Shown here in pieces: positions 9,159 through 17,384 of a stretch of DNA of 64,000 nt (positions are counted from its first letter, which is position 1; the number at the start of each line of letters is the position of its first letter). The notes beneath the pieces were generated by a model, which saw only the letters and a list, made by a program, of their open reading frames with translations, had not been told where the DNA came from and made no database searches. This DNA comes from a beta proteobacterium KB13 (GTDB lineage: Bacteria; Pseudomonadota; Gammaproteobacteria; Burkholderiales; Methylophilaceae), in NCBI GenBank assembly GCA_000156155.1, contig DS995299.1, positions 583,827 through 647,826 on the forward strand. Direction: 5' to 3'. The translations under genes and the position numbers were made by a program.

Positions 9159-10235
9159 TTATTTCTTCGCTTCTTGTTCGCTAATTGCCCATAAAACATG
9201 TTCTTTGATTAAATTTGACGGATCCTCACTTCGTTTTATTAAAGCGTCTATAATTTTTTGATCATGGCCTGCGTTGCCTAGAGCAATTGCGACATTACTA
9301 ATCCATTTTTCATAACCAATCCGCCTGATGGCGCTTCCATTGAAGTATTCATTAAAACGGTGGTTATCCATCAAAAAGCAGCCCATAAGAGAAATGTTAT
9401 TTAACTTATGTCTTACAAAAAAATCTATTTCAGTACTTTTCTTGGCAAATTTATTCCATGGACAGATAATCTGACAATCATCACACCCATATATTCGATT
9501 ACCAATTTTTTTCCTAAAGCTTATAGGAATTGTGCCTTTATGTTCAATTGTCCAGTAGGAGATACACTTAGATGCATTTAGATAGTAAGGTTTTTCAATG
9601 GCCTGGGTGGGACAAATGTCAATACAGGCTGAGCAAGAGCCGCAGTGGTTTGTGCTACTTGTTTGATTGAAAACTAATGGAGCGTTCGTATATAGTTCAC
9701 CAAGAAAGAACCACGAGCCATTATTCTTGTTGAGTAATAATGTATTTTTTCCACGCCAACCCAGTCCAGCCTGAGTCGCAATTTCAATCTCTGGGCTTGG
9801 TGCTGAATCAGTTATCGCTCTGAATTTAAAATCAAAATCACTTTCTAAAATTATAGATTCAATCAAACTACCAAAGTGATTAAGTTTTTTCTTTAATGTC
9901 TTGTGATAATCCCTTCCAAGAGCATAGCGAGCTATGTAGGCTTTATCTTTTTGATTAATTAAATCAATAAGATTTTCATTAAGTGGAAGGTAATCAAGCC
10001 TAACACTGATGATGCTTTTGGTGTTTGCCAAAATATTCTCAGGATCAAATTTAATGTCTTGATGATCTTCGAGATAAGACATGGCGCCATGATTTTTAGC
10101 GTCAATCCATTCTTTATACAACCTCTGGTTTTGATTAATTACAGTATCAGATATTCCTACATCATTAAATCCTAGCTCTTTACCAGTGGCTATAATTTTT
10201 TTTGATATATCTTTCCAATAAGCCTTATCTAACAT
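9159..10235 (-). CDS. queG: Epoxyqueuosine reductase
   Basis: Cobalamin- and iron-sulfur-dependent enzyme making queuosine at tRNA position 34 in the last pathway step. Two [4Fe-4S] motifs are visible: CGSCSACIDICP and CDDCQIICPWN. Upstream lie the B12-binding reductase segment (TDSAPSPE, GWRGKNT) and, at the C-terminus, a HEAT-like tail. I use the ATG at 10235 (MLDKAYW), giving 358 aa. An upstream in-frame start at 10304 would run into tsaE and add an atypical leader. It diverges from tsaE over 26 bases, an arrangement I recall from betaproteobacteria. Confidence 0.93.
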   Translation of the reverse strand: MLDKAYWKDISKKIIATGKELGFNDVGISDTVINQNQRLYKEWIDAKNHGAMSYLEDHQDIKFDPENILANTKSIISVRLDYLPLNENLIDLINQKDKAYIARYALGRDYHKTLKKKLNHFGSLIESIILESDFDFKFRAITDSAPSPEIEIATQAGLGWRGKNTLLLNKNNGSWFFLGELYTNAPLVFNQTSSTNHCGSCSACIDICPTQAIEKPYYLNASKCISYWTIEHKGTIPISFRKKIGNRIYGCDDCQIICPWNKFAKKSTEIDFFVRHKLNNISLMGCFLMDNHRFNEYFNGSAIRRIGYEKWISNVAIALGNAGHDQKIIDALIKRSEDPSNLIKEHVLWAISEQEAKK

Positions 10236-10261
10236 GAAAAAAAATAATAAACTATGAAGTA

Positions 10262-10714
10262 ATGGATCATACACATCATATCTGCAAATCTGAGGAAGAT
10301 ACAAAAAAAGTTGCCGAACTTATCGCACCCCAGCTCAAAGCGGGCATGGTTATTTTTCTCAAGGGTGAGCTCGGAGCTGGAAAAACTACATTAGTTAGAT
10401 ATTTACTTAAGTCTTTAGGTTACCAGGATAAAGTAAAGAGCCCAACTTACAATCTTGTAGAAACGCATCAATTAAAAAACTTAACAGTACATCATTTTGA
10501 TCTATACCGTTTTGGGTGCCCAGAGGAATGGTTTAGTGGAGGATTTGATGATTACTTAATCACAGAAAATACGATTTCTATTATTGAATGGCCAGAAAAA
10601 ATTAAGGGTGTGAATATTAAACCGGATATAGATGTCAATATTTCAACTGGGCAACTTGATGCCAGAATAATGGATATTTATATCAAAGAAGAGGCTGGTA
10701 ATGCCCTTACATAG
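10262..10714 (+). CDS. tsaE: tRNA threonylcarbamoyladenosine biosynthesis ATPase TsaE
   Basis: P-loop ATPase of the TsaB-TsaD-TsaE complex that makes t6A37 in ANN-decoding tRNAs. Walker A is GELGAGKTT near residue 40, followed by the switch-like SPTYNLVETH. HFDLYR is the conserved Walker B-like region, and IIEWPEK is typical of the family. At 150 aa it is the normal size. It overlaps amiC by 14 bases, preserving the tsaE-amiC order known from E. coli (tsaE-amiB-mutL-miaA). Confidence 0.94.
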   Translation: MDHTHHICKSEEDTKKVAELIAPQLKAGMVIFLKGELGAGKTTLVRYLLKSLGYQDKVKSPTYNLVETHQLKNLTVHHFDLYRFGCPEEWFSGGFDDYLITENTISIIEWPEKIKGVNIKPDIDVNISTGQLDARIMDIYIKEEAGNALT

Positions 10715-11942
10715 AATTTGTTTTGGCTTTCTGTTAGCTTTTTTTGTAACAAATGTGTATGCGGATGTACAAACCCGTGTGTGGCCATCCAATGAATATA
10801 CGAGATTTACTATTGAATCCACTGACTACATAAAAAATGATCAATCAATTTTAAAAAATCCAGATCGAGTTGTTATAGATTTAAAAAGTATTAACATAAA
10901 CAATAGTTTAACAGATTTATCTAAAGTAGATTTTAAAGATAATTCTACTATTTCAGGGGTGCGTGTAGCACAATATGATCCTGGTACAGTACGTATTGTG
11001 GTCGATTTACGTCACGAGTCTAAGATTAAAATTTTTAGTTTGAAGCCATTCAAATCATATGGCCATCGTCTTGTTGTCGATGTCTATCATGAGGAAGATG
11101 AAATTGCACATTTATTAAAACAATTGCAGGGTAAGGCAGGTGATGATCATAAAGATAATAATCAAAAAGTTGAGGATGAAAAAACCAACTTGACCAGCAA
11201 AGAGGAACAACCAAAGGTGGCTGAACAGGCTAAAATCGTTGTGGCAATTGATGCTGGGCATGGTGGAGAGGATCCTGGTGCAAGAGGATCATCGGGTACA
11301 AAAGAAAAAGACATCACTCTAGCCATTGCGAAGAAATTACGAGATGCGATTAATAAAGAGCCAAACCTGCAGGGGGTTTTAATTCGTGATGGCGATTACT
11401 TTATCCCATTGGCAAAAAGAGTTGCCAAAGCTAGAAAGCTTGAGGCTGATCTATTTGTGTCAATTCATGCGGATGCTTTTACAAAGAAATCTGTTAAAGG
11501 ATCCTCCGTATTTGCTTTGTCCGAGAGAGGGGCTTCAAGTGCATTTGCTAAATTTATTGCTAATAAAGAAAATGAGTCAGATTTGATTGGCGGAGTCAGT
11601 ATTGATGATAAGCATCCAGTTTTGGCGCAAACTTTACTCGATTTATCTTTAAGTGCGACGATTAATGATTCAATGAAATTGGGACGGTATGTTTTAGATG
11701 AGATGGGCAAGGTGAATACATTACATAAAAAATATGTGGAGCAAGCTGGTTTTGCAGTTCTAAAAGCTCCGGATATCCCATCTATACTTGTCGAGACTGC
11801 ATTTATAAGTAATCCTAAGGAGGAAAAAAACCTCAGGTCAGAAAGCTTTCAAATTAAACTAGCTGAAAGTGTGGTAAAGGGTATTAAAACATACCTTAAA
11901 ACAGGCGCCAACCTTGCCTTCTTTTATGAGCCTGAACAGTGA
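10701..11942 (+). CDS. amiC: N-acetylmuramoyl-L-alanine amidase, AmiB/AmiC type
   Basis: Periplasmic zinc amidase that splits septal peptidoglycan. Order: a signal peptide (cleavage probably after VYA, about residue 22), an AMIN domain (about residues 25-135) for septal targeting, a charged linker, then the Amidase_3 domain. Zinc and catalytic residues are seen in DAGHGGEDPG, KEKDITL, SIHADAF and ETAFISN. Probable regulation by an EnvC- or NlpD-type activator is family knowledge; none is encoded here. The stop TGA overlaps the GTG start of miaA (GTGA). In many proteobacteria mutL lies at this junction, but it is absent here. Confidence 0.93.
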   Translation: MPLHRICFGFLLAFFVTNVYADVQTRVWPSNEYTRFTIESTDYIKNDQSILKNPDRVVIDLKSININNSLTDLSKVDFKDNSTISGVRVAQYDPGTVRIVVDLRHESKIKIFSLKPFKSYGHRLVVDVYHEEDEIAHLLKQLQGKAGDDHKDNNQKVEDEKTNLTSKEEQPKVAEQAKIVVAIDAGHGGEDPGARGSSGTKEKDITLAIAKKLRDAINKEPNLQGVLIRDGDYFIPLAKRVAKARKLEADLFVSIHADAFTKKSVKGSSVFALSERGASSAFAKFIANKENESDLIGGVSIDDKHPVLAQTLLDLSLSATINDSMKLGRYVLDEMGKVNTLHKKYVEQAGFAVLKAPDIPSILVETAFISNPKEEKNLRSESFQIKLAESVVKGIKTYLKTGANLAFFYEPEQ

Positions 11943-12865
11943 AACAAGTATTTTTAATGGGCCCTACAGCCTCTGGTAAAACAGGGATTGCAACACAACT
12001 ATTTCAAGAATTAAAGCTTCAGCTTGTAAGTGTCGATGCCACACAGATTTATTCTGATTGTAATATTGGCTCGGCTAAACTGCCAGCAGATGACTTAAAA
12101 AAATACCCTCATGAGTTGATAAGTATTATTTCACCATGCGATAATTTTTCAGTTGATCATTTTTTAAATCACTATCAACAAATTTTAAATCAATTAAATG
12201 GCACGGGAATTAACCCACTTTTGGTGGGTGGAACTATGATGTATTTCAATGCCATCCTTAACCCTCTTGACGATATACCAAGATCGACTCCAGACGTTAG
12301 AAAGCATGTAGAGGAATTAGTTAACGTTAATGGATTAGATTGGCTTGCAGCAAAAGTAAAGGAGGTCGATCCATTGTCGAAAATTTTCAATACAGACAAA
12401 CAAAGGTTGATGAGATCCTATGAGGTATTTTTAATATCTAATCAGCCTCTATCCAGTTTTTACGATAGAACTCCAAAGCAAGATTCCACTCATGATAAAG
12501 ATATCCTTAAAATTGCCCTGGTTCCCAATGATCGAAAAAAGCTTCATGATGCAATCTCACTCAGGACTAAAACCATGTTAGAGGAGGGTTTGGTGGAGGA
12601 GGTGGAAGGGTTATTTGTTAAATACCCTGAATTGAGCTGGAATTCTAACTCTATGAGGTCAATAGGCTACCGACAGGTTGGAATGTTTTTAAGGGGAGAA
12701 ATAAAGCAAGAGGAGTTGTTCGATAAAATCTTGTTTGCCACGAGGCAATTAGCAAAGCGACAAATTACCTGGCTCAGGTCCATGCAGGATATCCAGATTT
12801 ACGATCCCTTCGAAATTGACATCTACCAAAAGATTAATGATGCGATCAAACAATTTATCAATTAA
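11939..12865 (+). CDS. miaA: tRNA dimethylallyltransferase
   Basis: Transfers a dimethylallyl group to A37 of UNN-decoding tRNAs, the first step to ms2i6A. The P-loop GPTASGKTG, the DATQIYSD acceptor-binding segment, LLVGGTMMY, and RQLAKRQITWLR in the C-terminal swinging domain are all present. Length (308 aa) is normal. The start is GTG at 11939, within a four-base overlap with amiC, so translation is probably coupled. Downstream hfq, common in gammaproteobacteria, is not here; an EamA-family gene follows directly. Confidence 0.95.
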   Translation: MKQVFLMGPTASGKTGIATQLFQELKLQLVSVDATQIYSDCNIGSAKLPADDLKKYPHELISIISPCDNFSVDHFLNHYQQILNQLNGTGINPLLVGGTMMYFNAILNPLDDIPRSTPDVRKHVEELVNVNGLDWLAAKVKEVDPLSKIFNTDKQRLMRSYEVFLISNQPLSSFYDRTPKQDSTHDKDILKIALVPNDRKKLHDAISLRTKTMLEEGLVEEVEGLFVKYPELSWNSNSMRSIGYRQVGMFLRGEIKQEELFDKILFATRQLAKRQITWLRSMQDIQIYDPFEIDIYQKINDAIKQFIN

Positions 12866-13735
12866 ATGCCGATGAAAAGGGAAGAGGTTGTAGGCTTAAG
12901 CTGCTTACTTTACGGGACAGTATTTTGGGGCCTGGTTTGGTATCCTTATAGGCTGCTTGAGCTGAATCAAATTTACCCAATATCTGCTAGCTCCCTGACC
13001 TTTATGGTTGCCAGCATACTCGCATTGGTATTTATATTTCCAAAAAGACATGACGATATTCTTTTGAATCTGAAATCTTTGGTAATTTTTGCTTTGGTAG
13101 GATGTGTCACGAATATTTCATATGTGATTGCTGTTGTTAATGGAAATGTTGTCAGGTCGATGTTGCTTTTCTTTATGTCACCTCTGTGGACGATATTTTT
13201 AAGCTTTTTTTTAATACCCAACGATACATTTCAAAAAAAAGATGCATACATTGCCTTACTGTCGATTGTTGGTGGATTTATTATTTTGTTCGATCCTAAT
13301 TCATTTTTAATGAATGTTGGGTTCAGCGATTTTTTTGCACTATTAGCTGGAATTTTCTTTGCTTGCACTAATGTGCTGGCAAGAAAATTTAGCAAGATTC
13401 ATTATCAATCAAAATCTTTTGCGATTTGGGTAGGGGTGGCAGTTGGTGGAGCGTTATTAATATTAATAACTAATGATTTAAATGTTATTAATTTGATAAA
13501 TCCAAAAAGTCTAATGTTGTTACTCATCATCGGGTTACTTCTTTTTTGTTCGACGCTGATTATCCAATACGGATTACCTAAAATTAATCCTGTTAAAGCA
13601 AGCCCTATTTTTACTTTTGAGATTGTTGTGGCTGCTTTGTCATCTTACTGGCTGGCGAACGAAATATTGGGCGTTAAAGACCTGGTTGGTGGCTTATTTA
13701 TTATCCTTGCAATTTCTCTTTCTGCTTTGAAATAA
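12866..13735 (+). CDS. EamA/DMT-superfamily membrane transporter
   Basis: Ten-helix drug/metabolite transporter-type permease. Two EamA repeats are visible, the first about residues 10-140 and the second about 150-285; FFALLAGIFFACTNVLARKF is the typical start of the second repeat. The substrate cannot be told from sequence. The ATG starts on the base after the miaA stop, so it is in that transcript. The last 35 bases overlap the convergent TPR/GT41 gene, so the two mRNAs have complementary 3' ends. No terminator hairpin is evident. Confidence 0.82.
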   Translation: MPMKREEVVGLSCLLYGTVFWGLVWYPYRLLELNQIYPISASSLTFMVASILALVFIFPKRHDDILLNLKSLVIFALVGCVTNISYVIAVVNGNVVRSMLLFFMSPLWTIFLSFFLIPNDTFQKKDAYIALLSIVGGFIILFDPNSFLMNVGFSDFFALLAGIFFACTNVLARKFSKIHYQSKSFAIWVGVAVGGALLILITNDLNVINLINPKSLMLLLIIGLLLFCSTLIIQYGLPKINPVKASPIFTFEIVVAALSSYWLANEILGVKDLVGGLFIILAISLSALK

Positions 13736-15575
13736 GCTTTGAATAAATTTCTTCGATATTTTTTATATATACGTCAGGCTGAAATAAGACATGCTTTTTG
13801 TTATTGATTTTTTCATTTAAATCTTCTAAATACTCTTGGTTGTTATAGAAGAAAATAGCTTGTTTTTGGTAATCTTGGAGATTATCAAATACCAGCTCTT
13901 CAGAACAATCAATGGCATGTAAAAGGCTTGCCCCAACTCTCGATTGCATTACTTCACCAATGTGTGTGATGGTAGGCTTATTTTGGTAAATTGCATCAGC
14001 TATGGTGGTATGTGCATTGTATGGATAACAGTCTAAAAATAGGTCTGCATGCTCAATTCTGCCTATGTGTTCATCAATAGGAGCATACTCTGCAATAATT
14101 ATTCTGTTGTCATCTAGACCATTTTTCCTTGCATATTCTTTAATATTTCTTTTTGAAATATCGTTTTGCAGGAGTATCCATAGAGATGACTTTGGGCATT
14201 CTTGGAGTATATTTATCCAGACATCAAAGATATCTTTTGTTATTTTTAAATTTTGATTAAAGCTGGCAAAGATAAAATGATTATCTGGGAGGCGGTATGT
14301 ATCTCTTGGTGTGGTTATTGAAGGCCTTTTAAAATTATTGGGTTGGTAGGTCGGTTTTAAATTAATGATTTTTTCAGAAAAGAACTTTGCTTTACTTTTA
14401 TCAATAACAATTTCATCCGCAAATATGAAATCACCCAATGGTTTGTCATTGAAACTTCCGAATGTTCCAGGATAGCCTAGCCAGTTAACTTGAATTGGAG
14501 CGGGGTGATATTTTAGAATATTTGTCCTACTATTTTTTGTAAAACCTGATAAATCGACCAGAATATCAATCTCTAAATTACTAATTTTTTGAACAAGCTC
14601 ATGATCAGACATGTTAAAGGTGTTAATAAAGTTTGTTGATAATTTTTTAAAAGACAAATGCTCTTTTGATTGCTCCTCAACACCATTAAATAGAAAAATT
14701 ACTTCAAATTTTTCCTCATCGTGAAATGACAGGGCATCATGCACTAAATAAAATAAAGGATGATTCCTTAGATCTGAGGACATGTAGGCAATTTTAGCTT
14801 TTTCGTCATTTATTTTAGTGGAGTGAGCATGTATTCCAGGTTCAAATGGTAATTTTTTATTCCACTGACAGGCGATTTTTAAGTATTGTTCATTAGAGAT
14901 CTCTGGTAGGCTAAGTATAGGGAAGGGTGGAAAAGAAAAATTGTCATCCTTTAGTCGATAATGAATATCTTTCATTAGGGTATCAAACTCATTCCAGTCA
15001 TTAATCTTTTGATTTAGATGAAGTAATTGAACTAAGGCATTATCATTTTTTTTAAGCTGATATGATTTCTCATAACATTTTTTTGCTTCATTTAAGTTAT
15101 CAAGTTTTAGATAAGCATTCGCCAAATTGTTATACAGGTCTTCATCGTCTCTACCACCTTTGCTTAATGCAGTTAAATAATGACTGACAGAGATTTTAAT
15201 TTCATTGTTGGCCTGCAAGACATTGGCGTAATTATAAAAATGCCGCCAATTATTACTCTCATGGTTTATTAGTTCTTCAAAATATAGCTTCGATTGTTGA
15301 TAATTTCTTTTTAGAAATTCATCATTCCCAAGTTCATTCAGACAATATGAAATTGATTCAGCGAGATGGTCATTGTCGCGAAAGACATGATATACCCTTC
15401 GAAAGTAGCCCAGGGCCTCTTCAAAGTCTCCAGCCATAGCATAATAGTTACCAATTTCAGTTTGGATTGAAAGGTCCCGGGGCGCTTTCTTGAGTTCTTT
15501 TTTTAATAGCTGTATAGCTTCATCGAATTTGTTTTGTGATTCTAGGTCGGCAAGCGTTTTGTTGAGATCATGCAT
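13701..15575 (-). CDS. TPR-containing GT41 glycosyltransferase (O-GlcNAc transferase/SPINDLY-like)
   Basis: About 624 aa. The N-terminal half (about residues 1-220) is TPR repeats (for example EIGNYYAMAGDFEEALGYF and YNNLANAYLKLDNLNEA). The C-terminal half is a glycosyltransferase-41 catalytic domain. It shows MSSDLRNHP, matching the human OGT segment with catalytic His; NWLGYPGTFGS; FASFNQNLKI with the conserved Lys; and DCYPYNAHTTIADA for UDP-sugar binding. Characterised members glycosylate Ser/Thr of proteins in the cytosol. I take the ATG at 15575; a TTG at 15587 is also in frame. Last gene of the eleven-gene leftward run, overlapping EamA at its 3' end. Target and donor sugar are unknown. 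Confidence 0.88.
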   Translation of the reverse strand: MHDLNKTLADLESQNKFDEAIQLLKKELKKAPRDLSIQTEIGNYYAMAGDFEEALGYFRRVYHVFRDNDHLAESISYCLNELGNDEFLKRNYQQSKLYFEELINHESNNWRHFYNYANVLQANNEIKISVSHYLTALSKGGRDDEDLYNNLANAYLKLDNLNEAKKCYEKSYQLKKNDNALVQLLHLNQKINDWNEFDTLMKDIHYRLKDDNFSFPPFPILSLPEISNEQYLKIACQWNKKLPFEPGIHAHSTKINDEKAKIAYMSSDLRNHPLFYLVHDALSFHDEEKFEVIFLFNGVEEQSKEHLSFKKLSTNFINTFNMSDHELVQKISNLEIDILVDLSGFTKNSRTNILKYHPAPIQVNWLGYPGTFGSFNDKPLGDFIFADEIVIDKSKAKFFSEKIINLKPTYQPNNFKRPSITTPRDTYRLPDNHFIFASFNQNLKITKDIFDVWINILQECPKSSLWILLQNDISKRNIKEYARKNGLDDNRIIIAEYAPIDEHIGRIEHADLFLDCYPYNAHTTIADAIYQNKPTITHIGEVMQSRVGASLLHAIDCSEELVFDNLQDYQKQAIFFYNNQEYLEDLNEKINNKKHVLFQPDVYIKNIEEIYSKLISKQKEKLQG

Positions 15576-16683
15576 AGTTAAAGCCAATTATATTTTTTTT
15601 ATTATGTCCTTTGATAAGATTTTGATATGGGTTTAAATAATTTAAAAATTTAGCATCAAGCTCATCAAGGTCGCCAGTCAGCATTTTTACTATAATCCTT
15701 GAAGCAAGCGGTGCTAAGGTAAAACCTTTGGAGCCATAAAAGCTATTTATTAAGATATTATCTCGCCAAAAAAATTCCATTCTATTATGACTTTGCTTTA
15801 CTTCTTTTAGCGCTTTACCCACGTATGGGATTCTCTGTTTTGTTGTAAAACGGTTCCCAGTCCATATTTGTTTTTTTGCATTCTGAATCTTAGATAAATC
15901 ATCGAACCAGTCTATTTTTTTTTCAAGTGACTTTTCCTCCTCATGCTGGTCTATATCCTGAATATCTTTATTTTTATGGTAACTTGACCCGCATGCAAAA
16001 GTCTTACCATCAAAAATTATATATCCGTCTTGTGATAGATTAATCTTTTCTGATGATTGATAATCTCCTTGTAGGATTGAACCGGAGTAGTGCTCACATA
16101 TAATTTTTTGGCCTAATAAATTATTTATACTTTGAGGGTTACATAAGATAACGACATCATGATCGGCAATGATTTTTCCATTAACATCAATCAGTCGATG
16201 TCCTCTTGATTTTAATTGGATTTGTTTTATTTCAATTTGCCATTTGTTTATTTCTAAGTTCAAAAGTCTTTCAGTATTAACCCAGCCAGCCGTCTTGTGA
16301 AAGATTGCATTTTGCTCACTCTTATGGTGGACGACACTGATTTCTTCGGAAAGGAACGGGTTATTTTGAACCGTTTTTTTCACTCTTTCATTTAAGTCTT
16401 CATTGTTAATAAAACGATAGAGTCCAGGAAAGGCGAAGGAGGTTCTGTCTAAGTATTTGGTATAAAATTCTTTAGCATACCTGATCGCATGAAAATGCAT
16501 TAAGTTGTGACTATATGAGGCAATGCCATATTTTGGATTAAGTGAAGCGTAGGGAGGTGAATTCTGTGGGTATTGTTTATCATCACTATATAATGCAACG
16601 TCAAATCCAGATTCTTTAAGTGCAACTGCCGAACAAATTCCTGCGATACCGCCACCAATTATTCCAACATTCAAATCAGCCAT
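15568..16683 (-). CDS. FAD-dependent cmnm5(s2)U34 oxidoreductase, MnmC(o)-like, stand-alone domain
   Basis: DAO-fold flavoprotein, 371 aa, beginning with the FAD motif GIIGGGIAGICSA. It resembles the C-terminal half of E. coli MnmC: ASLNPKYG (MnmC has GALYPLLS), TAGWVNTERLL, GSSYHK (GASYHR), QRIPYVG (DHLPMVG) and YGSKGFTLAPL (LGSRGLCSAPL). MnmC(o) removes the carboxymethyl group from cmnm5U34 on tRNA. The N-terminal methyltransferase half of MnmC is missing here and is not encoded nearby, so a monofunctional enzyme is expected. It overlaps both neighbours by a few bases. A different DAO-family substrate cannot be excluded. Confidence 0.72.
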   Translation of the reverse strand: MADLNVGIIGGGIAGICSAVALKESGFDVALYSDDKQYPQNSPPYASLNPKYGIASYSHNLMHFHAIRYAKEFYTKYLDRTSFAFPGLYRFINNEDLNERVKKTVQNNPFLSEEISVVHHKSEQNAIFHKTAGWVNTERLLNLEINKWQIEIKQIQLKSRGHRLIDVNGKIIADHDVVILCNPQSINNLLGQKIICEHYSGSILQGDYQSSEKINLSQDGYIIFDGKTFACGSSYHKNKDIQDIDQHEEEKSLEKKIDWFDDLSKIQNAKKQIWTGNRFTTKQRIPYVGKALKEVKQSHNRMEFFWRDNILINSFYGSKGFTLAPLASRIIVKMLTGDLDELDAKFLNYLNPYQNLIKGHNKKNIIGFNYA

Positions 16684-17384
16684 AACAAAACCACCAGCAA
16701 TATTGTGGCGCCAAAAGTTTTTTTAAAATATTTATATTTAATTTTGCTAAATATTGTCAAATAAAGCTGAAATCGAATCCTCTCAAAGGAGTTAAATTTG
16801 CTTAAAACCATGTATTCACTAATGAGATTTTTATAGTTTATCAAGCCGAAATGTTTAATGTCATCTTGGTACTTAATCATTCTTCTAAATGCACGCGCTC
16901 TGGTAAAGATGAACAATGGCCATGGGTAGAAGTGAATCTTAGCGATATCTATAAGAAATAATTTTTTATTATGAAGCAAAATGTTACCTAGATGCATCGC
17001 TCTAAAATAGATGCCTTTTTTATGAATGATCGAAATATATTTAGCCAAGTCGGTTATCATTTCTTTTGTAATGTTATTACCTAAATCACGGTATGTTTTG
17101 CCTGGAATGTATTTGTATGAAACACCGGACAATCTATTGTTATATTGAAAAGCTAATTCGTTCGTAATTTCAATTGATGAGATTTTATGTTCCTTTAATT
17201 TAATGGAATTTTTAATGATTCGACTGGCGTAGGTGTTGAAAAAACCACTGGATATATATCCCCTTACGTTAAAAATTTTAATTATTTCGTTTTTTTTATG
17301 AAAGGTCTTTCGGTGACCTAAATCATCGGCTTTCTCAACAAATTTATTAAATTCCACATCATTTTTAAAGAAGATCTTTTTCAT
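16671..17384 (-). CDS. Kinase-fold protein (toluene-tolerance/WaaP-like family), probable catalytic-Asp variant
   Basis: 237 aa. The region around residues 128-160 looks like the C-lobe of a protein-kinase-like fold: HKKGIYFRAMHLGNILL in place of the HxDxxxxN loop, then LFLIDIAKI in place of the DFG segment. The Asn and the second Asp are kept, but the catalytic Asp position (five before the Asn) is Ala. I recall similar YFR-x2-HLGN loops in pseudomonad proteins labelled toluene tolerance and related to LPS kinases. The C-terminal tail is hydrophobic (TILLVVLLWLI), suggesting membrane contact. It overlaps cfa by 20 bases and mnmC by 13, so a lipid- or envelope-related role is inferred from context. 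Confidence 0.6.
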   Translation of the reverse strand: MKKIFFKNDVEFNKFVEKADDLGHRKTFHKKNEIIKIFNVRGYISSGFFNTYASRIIKNSIKLKEHKISSIEITNELAFQYNNRLSGVSYKYIPGKTYRDLGNNITKEMITDLAKYISIIHKKGIYFRAMHLGNILLHNKKLFLIDIAKIHFYPWPLFIFTRARAFRRMIKYQDDIKHFGLINYKNLISEYMVLSKFNSFERIRFQLYLTIFSKIKYKYFKKTFGATILLVVLLWLI

